DNA from: an uncultured Spirochaetaceae bacterium
Lineage (GTDB): Bacteria; Spirochaetota; Spirochaetia; Treponematales; Treponemataceae
Direction of reading: 5' to 3'
DNA: 10,982 bases
Assembly (NCBI GenBank): GCA_902773215.1
Contig: CACYDQ010000161.1
Location: 1-10,982 of the forward strand
Shown here one piece after another: positions 1-5,866 of this stretch. The stretch's first letter is position 1, and every line of letters starts with the position of its first letter. Under the pieces are notes generated by a model that had not been told where the DNA came from, ran no database searches, and worked only from the letters and a program-made list of their open reading frames with translations. The position numbers were made by a program, and so were the translations under genes.

Positions 1-594
1 ATGAAGGTGGGCCGCATCACGGACGTGATGACCGCCTACACCAAGGTGCTGCTCGGCGTGCTCGCGTCCGGGCATGCCGTCCGCCTGGGCTCGCTCGGAT
101 GCTTCTACATAGCCCCCATGGGCATAGCGGCAAACCCGGGCGAGCGGCTCCCGCTCACGGTGCGCTTCTCGCCCGACGGGACGCTCTTGGACGCGGTGTC
201 CAGGGTGGAGGTGTCCGACAGCACTGTCGCGGCCCCGGGCGTGGACTTCGGAACTATTACCGATGTTGCCAGGGTTGCGGCGGACGGGACGCTGACCGCG
301 GGAGGAGTCGTCATGGTGGAAGGCTCTCGCCTCCGCATCGGCGGGGAGAACAGCGGCCTGTGGCTCGCCCCGGCGACCGATGACGGCAAGCCGGCTGGCA
401 CGGAGGCGGAGTGGCAGAAGGTGTCCAGCTTCCTGTACAACTTCCCGAGCAAGCTCCTGTTCACGCTGCCTGCTGACCTGGCGGCGGGAAAGTACGTGTT
501 CGTTCTCCGTACGAGGTTCGGCGGGAGCTCGAAGTACGAGCGGAAGGAGATGCTTGAGGGCGTGAGCGGCGCTTTCACTGTCAGGCAGCCCTAA
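1..594 (+). CDS. HU-like DNA-binding domain + DUF4469 protein, 5' partial
   Basis: The protein reads as the end of a HU/IHF-like DNA-binding fold followed by an Ig-like DUF4469 domain. Visible residues 1-40 carry the typical second half of the HU-like core (DVMTAYTKVLLGVLASGHAV then RLGSLGCFYI, matching the usual 'G..V.L.GLG.F'). After a linker, residues about 95-197 hold the DUF4469 pattern: VEGSRLRIGG, SGLWLAP, NFPSKLLFTLPADLAAGKY and an FGGSSK strand. Family members usually carry another 30-60 N-terminal residues before this core, so the ATG at base 1 is probably internal and the gene starts upstream of the window. Such proteins occur in Bacteroidetes and Treponema, often as dispersed paralogues; a nucleoid-associated role is inferred from the HU fold, not shown. 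The gene is convergent with the XRE gene, and a hairpin cluster follows its stop. Confidence 0.75.
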   Translation: MKVGRITDVMTAYTKVLLGVLASGHAVRLGSLGCFYIAPMGIAANPGERLPLTVRFSPDGTLLDAVSRVEVSDSTVAAPGVDFGTITDVARVAADGTLTAGGVVMVEGSRLRIGGENSGLWLAPATDDGKPAGTEAEWQKVSSFLYNFPSKLLFTLPADLAAGKYVFVLRTRFGGSSKYERKEMLEGVSGAFTVRQP

Positions 595-601
595 TCGGGA
601 C

Positions 602-640
602 GGGGAGGGGGTGCGGTGCCCGCCGTGCCCCCGCCTCCCC
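602..640. terminator. GC-rich stem-loop after the HU-like gene
   Basis: Two nested stems form one hairpin eight bases past the stop: GGGGAGG (602-608) pairs with CCTCCCC (634-640), and GGGTGCGG (609-616) pairs with CCGTGCCC (623-630) with two G-T wobbles. The loop is six bases and three bases (631-633) bulge out. It is very stable but has only two Ts after it, so it is not a classic intrinsic terminator on its own. Confidence 0.5.
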
Positions 641-681
641 TTCCGGGACGGCATCCCGGAAAGGGAGCTTGCCCTTTTCCC
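641..681. terminator. Tandem hairpins, probable bidirectional terminator between convergent genes
   Basis: Two overlapping, mutually exclusive perfect hairpins are present. The first is TTCCGGGA (641-648) with TCCCGGAA (654-661), five-base loop. The second is GGAAAAGGG (658-666) with CCCTTTTCC (673-681), nine base pairs around AGCTTG. The A4/T4 tracts in the second stem give a T-run on either strand, so it could stop transcription of the HU-like gene from the left and the XRE gene from the right. The bases up to 728 show nothing further. Confidence 0.55.
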
Positions 682-728
682 GGTTATGCACGGGTCCGCC
701 CGGGGCGGCAAGGCTCGGGGGCGGCCCG

Positions 729-1085
729 TCATGCCGGTTCCGTGCAGGCCTGCTTGACTTCCCGGATCATGTTCCCGATGGATTCCTGGACGTTCGGCGG
801 AAGGGAGTCGAGCTCGTCGATGAGCAGGCGGTGCTTCTGGTACTTCTGCAGCGAATCGGGCATCGTCCGCCGGGGGCTGTTTTCCGGCTCCAGCCCCGTC
901 AGGAGGTATTCCACGGAGACACCGAGGACTTTCGCGATGCGGAGCGCGACGTCGGCGGCGGGGACGCTGCCTCTCTTGATGCCCGTGGAAAGGCTCGTGA
1001 GCGAAAAGTCCGCGCGGTATGCCAGCTCCTTGCGCGACAGGTTCCTATATTCCCTCTCCGAATCCACGGTTTCCCAGAAATTCAT
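729..1085 (-). CDS. XRE-family helix-turn-helix transcriptional regulator
   Basis: A 118-residue protein. Residues about 5-65 form a Cro/CI-type HTH: SRKELAYRADF (helices 1-2), SLTSLSTGIKRGSVP (turn and recognition helix, SLTSLSTGIKRG) and the closing ALRIAKVLGVSVEYLLTG signature of XRE repressors. Residues 66-118 are a charged, probably helical tail (LQKYQKHRLLIDELDSLPPN, then an IREVKQ helix) that could mediate dimerisation. It is expected to act as a small repressor. It is divergent from the LRR gene at 1208, and the space between contains GTGTC/GACAC dyads that are good operator candidates, so control of itself and of the LRR gene is inferred. The start has no clear Shine-Dalgarno sequence (ATTCCTGCC precedes the ATG), so translation may be weak or leaderless. 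Confidence 0.88.
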   Translation of the reverse strand: MNFWETVDSEREYRNLSRKELAYRADFSLTSLSTGIKRGSVPAADVALRIAKVLGVSVEYLLTGLEPENSPRRTMPDSLQKYQKHRLLIDELDSLPPNVQESIGNMIREVKQACTEPA

Positions 1086-1096
1086 GGCAGGAATTT

Positions 1097-1110
1097 AGCA
1101 CAAAAGTGTT
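1097..1110. promoter_or_regulatory. Candidate operator dyad next to the XRE start
   Basis: CAC-AAAA-GTG is a short dyad just upstream of the XRE start codon, with one wobble (1098/1109) and one further pair (1097/1110). Its GTG/CAC half sites resemble the stronger dyads at 1157-1181. It could be an additional binding site for the XRE protein, but it is short and may be chance. Confidence 0.3.
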
Positions 1111-1119
1111 TTTTCTGCG

Positions 1120-1148
1120 TTGACTTCTTCAATATTGTGTTTTATACT
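1120..1148 (+). promoter_or_regulatory. Sigma70-type promoter of the LRR gene
   Basis: TTGACT (1120-1125) and TATACT (1143-1148) are separated by exactly 17 bases and each matches the consensus at five of six positions. Transcription should start near 1155 and give a leader of about 50 bases before the ATG at 1208. The leader contains the dyads at 1157-1181, and one TATTGTGT copy (1133-1140) lies in the spacer, a layout suited to repression. Confidence 0.65.
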
Positions 1149-1181
1149 GGTAAAGAAGACACTATTGTGTCTCAAGACACA
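1133..1181. promoter_or_regulatory. Operator array: two TATTGTGT direct repeats and overlapping GTGTC/GACAC dyads
   Basis: TATTGTGT occurs at 1133-1140 and again at 1163-1170, exactly 30 bases apart, about three helical turns. The second copy lies within AGACAC-TATT-GTGTCT (1157-1172, six-base arms) and overlaps TGTGTC-TCAA-GACACA (1166-1181, six-base arms). The array spans the -10 box and the predicted transcription start. This is the usual architecture for a phage-type XRE repressor, and the XRE gene next door is the obvious candidate. Binding is inferred from symmetry and position only. Confidence 0.55.
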
Positions 1182-1207
1182 TTTGTTCCTTGTCGGTGGT
1201 GGGTAGA

Positions 1208-2452
1208 ATGAATGACGAAGATGTCCTTTCTGTCGGAGAGGCGATAGACGCAATACGAAACAGGAAAAACTCCCTTTCCGCAAAGCTAGCGGGAGAAATA
1301 AAAGCTGATGACATTGCACGTCTTAGGGACGCAATCCTTGCGGGCGGCGAGGATTGCCTTGTCTCGCTTGATTTGTCAAAGACCGCAGGCCTGAAGGAGC
1401 TGAAGGATGAGGCGTTCCTGGAGTGTGCGGCCCTCAAGTCTGTCATTCTTCCCGACAGCGTTGAATCGATAGGGAAGAAAGCTTTTTCCAAATGCACGGC
1501 ATTGACTTCTTTCGTGGTTCCCGTGAAGGTTTCCCAAATAAGAAAGAAGACGTTCAGCAAGTGCAGGTCGCTGAAATCCGTCGTCCTTCCTCAGATGCTC
1601 ACGGAAATCGGCAAGAAAGCGTTCAAAAAATGCAGTTCGCTTTCTTCCATAGAATTGCCCCCGAAACTTAGCTCGATAGGGAAGTCCGCTTTCTACGGAT
1701 GTTCCTCGCTGGAGTCAATCAATATTCCCGACATGTGCATTTTCATAGGGGATCAGGCTTTCGGGCGGTGCGCGAAGCTGACGCATTTTTCCATCGGGAC
1801 AAGCTACGCTTACAGCTCGGAAGGAGGAGTCCTGTACAACAAGGATAAAACGAGGCTCCTTGCATATCCCACCGCGGCAGGGGAGATACATCTTGCAAGC
1901 GGGCTGAAAGAAATAGAGGCGTATGCCCTTGCCGAGACTGCGGTGACGGCAGTCTCGATTCCTGAAGGCGTGGCTTCCATAAATGCCAATGCCTTTGAAA
2001 ACTGCGTGGAGCTGAAATCCGTTTCCATACCGTCTACCGTCACTTCCATAGGAGCATGGGCGTTCGCCGGGTGCAAAAGCCTGGAGAACATACTGCTCCC
2101 TGCCGGATTGTCACAGCTTGGGGCAAGCGCATTCCGCAGTTGCGCGATAAAATCTATTGTACTGCCGGAGGGTTTGAAAACGATCGATTCCGGGGCATTC
2201 TCGTACTGCACGGGTCTCGGGAGCCTTGATATCCCTCCCTCGGTCTTTGAAATAGGTGCCGCCGTCGTATATATGTGCAGCGCGCTGACGCATTTCGCAA
2301 TTGCGGACACCGATGGCTGGTATATGACGGATGATGAGTTCAACTGGAGGGCGAAAAACCGCGGAAAGGAAATAGACGTGGCATCCATAGCGGTAGCCGA
2401 CTTTGCCGCCATAAACGGCAGGTTCATAAAGGCATATCTGTATAAAAAATGA
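1208..2452 (+). CDS. BspA-type leucine-rich repeat (LRR_5) protein, no secretion signal
   Basis: With the ATG at 1208 the protein has 414 residues. Residues 1-50 are a charged helical region (VLSVGEAIDAIRNRKN...IARLRDAIL). From about 53 to 360 there are eleven or twelve 23-residue repeats of the form L.S+.+P..+..IG..AF..C, as in LKSVILPDSVESIGKKAFSK. They are interrupted at about 196-245 by an insert containing VLYNKDKTRLLAYP, common in this family. The last 55 residues contain ADTDGWYM and a charged end typical of treponemal LRR proteins. No signal peptide, lipobox or membrane segment is visible, so the protein is predicted to be cytoplasmic, unlike adhesins of the BspA class. An in-frame TTG at 1190 lacks a ribosome site; GGTGGG at 1198-1203 fits the ATG better. 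The next gene overlaps by four bases. Role unknown, presumably protein binding. Confidence 0.85.
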   Translation: MNDEDVLSVGEAIDAIRNRKNSLSAKLAGEIKADDIARLRDAILAGGEDCLVSLDLSKTAGLKELKDEAFLECAALKSVILPDSVESIGKKAFSKCTALTSFVVPVKVSQIRKKTFSKCRSLKSVVLPQMLTEIGKKAFKKCSSLSSIELPPKLSSIGKSAFYGCSSLESINIPDMCIFIGDQAFGRCAKLTHFSIGTSYAYSSEGGVLYNKDKTRLLAYPTAAGEIHLASGLKEIEAYALAETAVTAVSIPEGVASINANAFENCVELKSVSIPSTVTSIGAWAFAGCKSLENILLPAGLSQLGASAFRSCAIKSIVLPEGLKTIDSGAFSYCTGLGSLDIPPSVFEIGAAVVYMCSALTHFAIADTDGWYMTDDEFNWRAKNRGKEIDVASIAVADFAAINGRFIKAYLYKK

Positions 2453-2670
2453 AGCGAAAACAGGATGTTTTTCTGCTCGGGTATGAGGCCGGGTTCAAGA
2501 CGGGCTATGAGGATGGGGACGAGAACAATCCCTGCAACGGGGCCGCTCATGTTTTTAGGAATGGCGGGATGCCGCCGGACAAGGATTTGTTTGCGCGGGC
2601 CTATCAAAAAGGATATGAACGTGGCTACCGCGCGGGCTGCAAGGAATTTTGGGATGGATTTGATGAATAG
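2449..2670 (+). CDS. Small GX3-repeat (Yae1-like motif) protein
   Basis: A 73-residue protein whose ATG overlaps the LRR stop (ATGA), so it is probably translated by coupling with the LRR gene. It has two blocks of glycines spaced every four residues with aromatic neighbours: GYEAGFKTGYEDG near the N-terminus and GYERGYRAG near the C-terminus, the latter followed by FWDGFDE. This resembles the deca-GX3 motif of Yae1-like proteins, where it forms helices that pack at glycine faces. It has no signal peptide or membrane segment. The coding case rests on the overlap, the repeat order and the similar block in the next gene. Function is unknown; it may be a helical binding partner of the LRR protein or of the next product. 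Confidence 0.7.
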   Translation: MKRKQDVFLLGYEAGFKTGYEDGDENNPCNGAAHVFRNGGMPPDKDLFARAYQKGYERGYRAGCKEFWDGFDE

Positions 2671-2714
2671 CTGAGCCAAAAGACGGCGGCTATCTATCAG
2701 ATAGAATACAGATA

Positions 2715-2737
2715 TGCGATGCGTAAATCGCAAGGAG
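2715..2737 (+). promoter_or_regulatory. Hairpin abutting the ribosome binding site of the next gene
   Basis: TGCGAT (2715-2720) pairs with ATCGCA (2727-2732) around a six-base loop. The stem ends on the first base of the AAGGAG ribosome binding site (2732-2737), which lies seven bases before the ATG at 2745. It could modulate ribosome access, though the stem is short. Confidence 0.35.
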
Positions 2738-2744
2738 AACGAGT

Positions 2745-3110
2745 ATGAGTAAGGAACAGTGGGGGCATGGATGGCATCATGGGCGTGCATATGGTTATGA
2801 TGAAGGCTATAGAGATGGGACAAATGATGATAATATCGGAAAAATGGTGTCCGGAGCTATTGGTGGCTTTGTTGGTGTTATGGTAGCAGGTGCTGTTGGT
2901 GCTGCGCTTGAAACGTTAGGAGACCATCTGGAATCAAGAAAGAGAGGCGGGAATTATTATCCTTGTGCCAGACCTTTTTATGACGATGATGAGTGGGATG
3001 AAGACGAAGAAGACGAAGAAGAAGACGATGATGATGAAGAAGACGATGATGATGATGAAGAAGACGATGATGATGAGTGGGATGACGACGACGACGATGA
3101 CTGGTATTAG
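2745..3110 (+). CDS. GX3-repeat protein with glycine-rich membrane segment and polyacidic tail
   Basis: A 121-residue protein in three parts. Residues 7-25 are a GX3 repeat (GHGWHHGRAYGYDEGYRDG) like that of the preceding gene. Residues 33-56 are a hydrophobic, glycine-spaced segment (SGAIGGFVGVMVAGAVGAAL) of glycine-zipper type that could cross or insert into a membrane. Residues 80-119 are almost entirely Asp and Glu, broken by two tryptophans. The protein ends in WY. AAGGAG at 2732-2737 supports the start. The acidic tail is encoded by a GAY/GAR trinucleotide tract, and the gene is AT-richer than its neighbours. An acidic tail on a glycine-zipper anchor suggests cation binding or interaction with a basic partner, but no function can be assigned. 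Confidence 0.72.
   Translation: MSKEQWGHGWHHGRAYGYDEGYRDGTNDDNIGKMVSGAIGGFVGVMVAGAVGAALETLGDHLESRKRGGNYYPCARPFYDDDEWDEDEEDEEEDDDDEEDDDDDEEDDDDEWDDDDDDDWY
2982..3104 (+). repeat. Trinucleotide (GAT/GAC/GAA) tract encoding the acidic tail
   Basis: Nearly every codon is GAT, GAC, GAA or GAG. The core contains three tandem units of GAC-(GAT)3-4 followed by GAA-GAA or GAG, and the block GAT-GAT-GAG-TGG-GAT appears at both ends. Such tracts change length easily by slippage or unequal recombination in whole codons, so tail length may vary between strains without breaking the frame. Confidence 0.75.
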
Positions 3111-3139
3111 GTCAGTGCGATAGACAAAAAGAGAAACTT

Positions 3140-3174
3140 TGGGGCATCCAATGAAGGTGTTTTTTGATGCCCCA
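3140..3174. terminator. Hairpin after the acidic-tail gene
   Basis: TGGGGCATC (3140-3148) and GATGCCCCA (3166-3174) form a perfect nine-base stem 29 bases past the stop. The loop is 17 bases and T-rich. No T-run follows on the plus strand, so a terminator or a transcript-stabilising hairpin are both possible. Bases 3175-3246 hold a palindromic GGGGGAATTCTCCC (3193-3206, one G-T wobble) and otherwise nothing recognised. Confidence 0.45.
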
Positions 3175-3259
3175 TAATCAAAAAGTAAATGGGGGAATTC
3201 TCCCACCCCTCATTCTCGCAGTGTAGTTGAGAGCAAAAAACATCGTAAGGAGAATCATT

Positions 3260-4345
3260 ATGGGAAACAAAGAGAATGAGGAATTTTCTAAGCTGGTGGA
3301 AAGCGTCCGTTTCAAGACCTATGACAAGAAATACAGTTTTTATGATGAGACGCTGAACAGGATATACAAGCTGCTGCCGAAAGTGGACAAGAAACTGGTC
3401 AGGGAGGCAAGTTCATTCTGCTCGCTCGGCATTGACCCCAACCGTGCCGTGGAGGAGGCGGACTGGCAACCTGTCAAGCAAGCGATGAGGAAAGGTGGCG
3501 ATGTTTCCATAAATCCTATTGGGATACCGATACCTCCTGCTGACGAAGACGAGTACAAAGACCTTTGGGAGCGCAGGGTAGACTGCCTTATGAAGCAGAT
3601 AAAGCTGTGCGAGGAGCTAGAGCTTTTCCCGGAACATGACGATGACGGCAATCCCGTCAGCTATCAGTATTTTGACAACGATTTCTGCGAGCGGATTTTC
3701 GGGATGCTCCTGTCGGAAGAGAAGGATACCGTGCGCAGGACGGCAGTTCCCTATCCCCGTCTGCTCTTTGCGCTCGGTTTCATGCTGATAGAGTTGAATA
3801 ACGCAGACGAGGCGGAAAAAGTCCTTGCGGAAGCAGCCGGCTGGAACCTTACGGATACGGAGACTTTGTTTGAATACTCGGAGGCGCAGAAGAGAAGAGG
3901 GGATTTTGACGGCTTCCTTGAGACGACGAAGAGGGCGTGGATGGTGTCCTACACGGCGGAAGCTGTTGCGAGGGGCTTCCGTAATTTCGCCTTTTATTTT
4001 GCAGAGAAGAAGGAATGGCAGAAAGCCTATGCCTGTCTGTGCCTGAGCACATCTTATGTCAACGACGAGGAGAAAATCTCCGATGAACTGCAATACATCC
4101 AAGAGAACGCGAAAGGCAGGCTGCAGGACGTAACCGATGAGATGCTTGAATCGTATTCCGATGAGATTCCCCTTGGTGCAAACCCCGATGTGATAGAGCT
4201 GCTCCAAGGCTATTGCGAGGAGCTGTATGGTACATACGAGAACAGGAAATGCCTTGAATATATGCAGCACCTGTATGACCTGACGGAAGACGCGGAGGTA
4301 AAGAAACGGATGAAAGAAATAAAGAGCGGCAAACATAAGAAATAG
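3260..4345 (+). CDS. TPR-like helical-repeat protein, orphan
   Basis: A 361-residue soluble protein that I do not recognise as a named family. The start is fixed by AAGGAG at 3247-3252, seven bases before the ATG; an upstream in-frame TTG at 3227 lacks such a site. Residues 1-100 are helical, then a proline-rich link (NPIGIPIPPADEDEY). The centre (about 165-266) reads as two or three tetratricopeptide-like helix pairs: LLFALGFMLIELNNADEAEK, TLFEYSEAQKRRGDF and FRNFAFYFAEKKEWQKAYA. The C-terminus contains another helix pair and ends in a lysine-rich GKHKK. No signal peptide or membrane segment is visible. Seventy-five bases separate it from the antiporter with no clear terminator, so read-through is possible. 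TPR folds usually act as protein scaffolds; the partner is unknown. Confidence 0.75.
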   Translation: MGNKENEEFSKLVESVRFKTYDKKYSFYDETLNRIYKLLPKVDKKLVREASSFCSLGIDPNRAVEEADWQPVKQAMRKGGDVSINPIGIPIPPADEDEYKDLWERRVDCLMKQIKLCEELELFPEHDDDGNPVSYQYFDNDFCERIFGMLLSEEKDTVRRTAVPYPRLLFALGFMLIELNNADEAEKVLAEAAGWNLTDTETLFEYSEAQKRRGDFDGFLETTKRAWMVSYTAEAVARGFRNFAFYFAEKKEWQKAYACLCLSTSYVNDEEKISDELQYIQENAKGRLQDVTDEMLESYSDEIPLGANPDVIELLQGYCEELYGTYENRKCLEYMQHLYDLTEDAEVKKRMKEIKSGKHKK

Positions 4346-4420
4346 TTGCGGCTCGAGCTCTCCCCGCGTCACGACATTATGGGTCGAGAGGCAGTTGAAG
4401 GGGACGGGCAGGAGTTTATC

Positions 4421-5866
4421 ATGGCTCAGGTTCACGCGGATTCTGCGATTCTTTCCATTGCGATAATCCTCCTTTCTGGTTTCCTGATGACGCGGGTCAC
4501 GAGGAAACTGTGCCTTCCCAATGTCACCGCGTATATCGTCGCTGGAATCTTGATAGGCCCGTTCTGCCTGAACCTTATCCCGGCGCAAATCGTTCAGTCA
4601 ATGGACTTCCTCCCTGACATCGCGCTTGCGTTCATTGCCTTCGGGACGGGAGAGTTCTTCCGCTTGGATGTCATAAAGAAGAACGGCGCGAAGGTCATCA
4701 TCATAACGCTTTTAGAAGCCCTTGTGGCATCCGTTGTGGTCTTTGCTGTCTCGTTCTTCATGATGAAGCTGGACCTCGCCTTTTCCATAGTGCTCGCGGC
4801 ACTTGCCTCCGCCACCGCTCCGGCTTCGACCATGATGACTATCCGGCAGACCGGGGCAAAAGGAGACTTCGTTGAGACCCTGCTGCAGGTCGTTGCCCTT
4901 GATGATATCGTCGGGCTCCTCGCATACAGCATCGCGATATCCGTGGCCCTGTCTTCGTCCGCCGGGGAAACCTTCTCCGTGTCACGGATTCTTGTGCCTC
5001 TGCTTTCCAATGCCGTGGTTCTTCTGCTGGGCTTTGCGTTCGGTCTCGTATTGAAACTGTTTCTTGCTCCCGGACACAGCTCTGACAACAGGCTGATTAT
5101 CTCCGTCGCGTTCTTGTTTTCCTTCTGCGCCATCTGCACGGTGTTCGATGTGTCGCCCCTTCTGGGATGCATGTCGATGGGGACCTCCTACATAAATCTC
5201 ACGGATGACAAGAAGCTGTTCAAGCAGCTGGGGTATTTTTCTCCCCCAATCCTGCTGCTTTTCTTTGTCCGTTCTGGGGTATCGTTTGACCTCAGTTCCC
5301 TTGTCTCCCGGTCGGCAAGCGTGGGCTCTGTTCCTCTGATTGTGATAGGCATAACATATTTTCTTGTTAGGATTGGCGGGAAGTATGCAGGGGCATTCAT
5401 GGGCTGCGCAATCACAGGAAAGAATTGTCTTATCAGGAATTATCTTGGGCTCGCGCTGATTCCCCAGGCGGGTGTGGCCATCGGACTGGCCGCCATGGGG
5501 GCGAGAACTTTGGGAGGGGACACGGGTAGTGCGCTCCAGACCATAATCCTCGCCTCGAGCATCCTTTATGAGCTTGTCGGTCCCGGCTGTGCGAAGCTTT
5601 CTTTGTTCCTGTCCAAGTCCTACTCGAACAAGCTTGAGGATTTGGTTTCCGTGGAGGAGACCGGAGAAAATGGAACGAAAAAGAGCGAGCTTGAGCTTTT
5701 GATAGAGCGCATCCAGCAGATACAGGTGGAGCTTCCGAGCCACACTGTGAATGAGGAGGAGGCCGCTTACACTGAGGCTGCCGAGAATCATGACCGTGCG
5801 GAAGCGGAGGCTCACAAGGATCGGGTCAAATTCCACAAGATAAAGAAAAAACGGAGGAATCGATGA
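4421..5866 (+). CDS. CPA2-type cation/proton (probably Na+/H+) antiporter
   Basis: A 481-residue integral membrane protein that should exchange monovalent cations for protons across the inner membrane. About a dozen hydrophobic segments fill residues 8-397. Family marks include N-terminal TAYIVAGILIGP, the kinked-helix motif ATAP (131-134) and VALDDIVGLL, whose paired aspartates (161-162) match the DD ion site of electrogenic antiporters such as NapA and NhaA, rather than the QD of Kef proteins. The C-terminal 84 residues (398-481) are hydrophilic, with a predicted helix (LELLIERIQQIQVEL), an acidic stretch and a basic end (KIKKKRRNR). There is no RCK/TrkA-N nucleotide domain. AGGAG at 4410-4414 supports the ATG at 4421; in-frame TTG 4346 and ATG 4379 lack such a site. 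The stop overlaps the next start (ATGA). Ion specificity is inferred. Confidence 0.85.
   Translation: MAQVHADSAILSIAIILLSGFLMTRVTRKLCLPNVTAYIVAGILIGPFCLNLIPAQIVQSMDFLPDIALAFIAFGTGEFFRLDVIKKNGAKVIIITLLEALVASVVVFAVSFFMMKLDLAFSIVLAALASATAPASTMMTIRQTGAKGDFVETLLQVVALDDIVGLLAYSIAISVALSSSAGETFSVSRILVPLLSNAVVLLLGFAFGLVLKLFLAPGHSSDNRLIISVAFLFSFCAICTVFDVSPLLGCMSMGTSYINLTDDKKLFKQLGYFSPPILLLFFVRSGVSFDLSSLVSRSASVGSVPLIVIGITYFLVRIGGKYAGAFMGCAITGKNCLIRNYLGLALIPQAGVAIGLAAMGARTLGGDTGSALQTIILASSILYELVGPGCAKLSLFLSKSYSNKLEDLVSVEETGENGTKKSELELLIERIQQIQVELPSHTVNEEEAAYTEAAENHDRAEAEAHKDRVKFHKIKKKRRNR

Noticed and set aside
616..1211. Two plus-strand frames across the XRE gene
   Set aside because: They read the complement of a gene with a canonical XRE helix-turn-helix; one also runs through the operator region.
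1810..2823. Long minus-strand frame of 337 codons
   Set aside because: It is opposite the LRR gene and crosses several gene boundaries; the LRR repeats are unambiguous.
4346..4420. N-terminal extension of the antiporter from TTG 4346 or ATG 4379
   Set aside because: Neither start has a ribosome site, the extension is hydrophilic and unlike the family, and AGGAG sits six bases before the ATG at 4421.
3617..4588. Long minus-strand frame of 323 codons
   Set aside because: It overlaps two well-supported plus-strand genes with good ribosome sites and shows no domain of its own.
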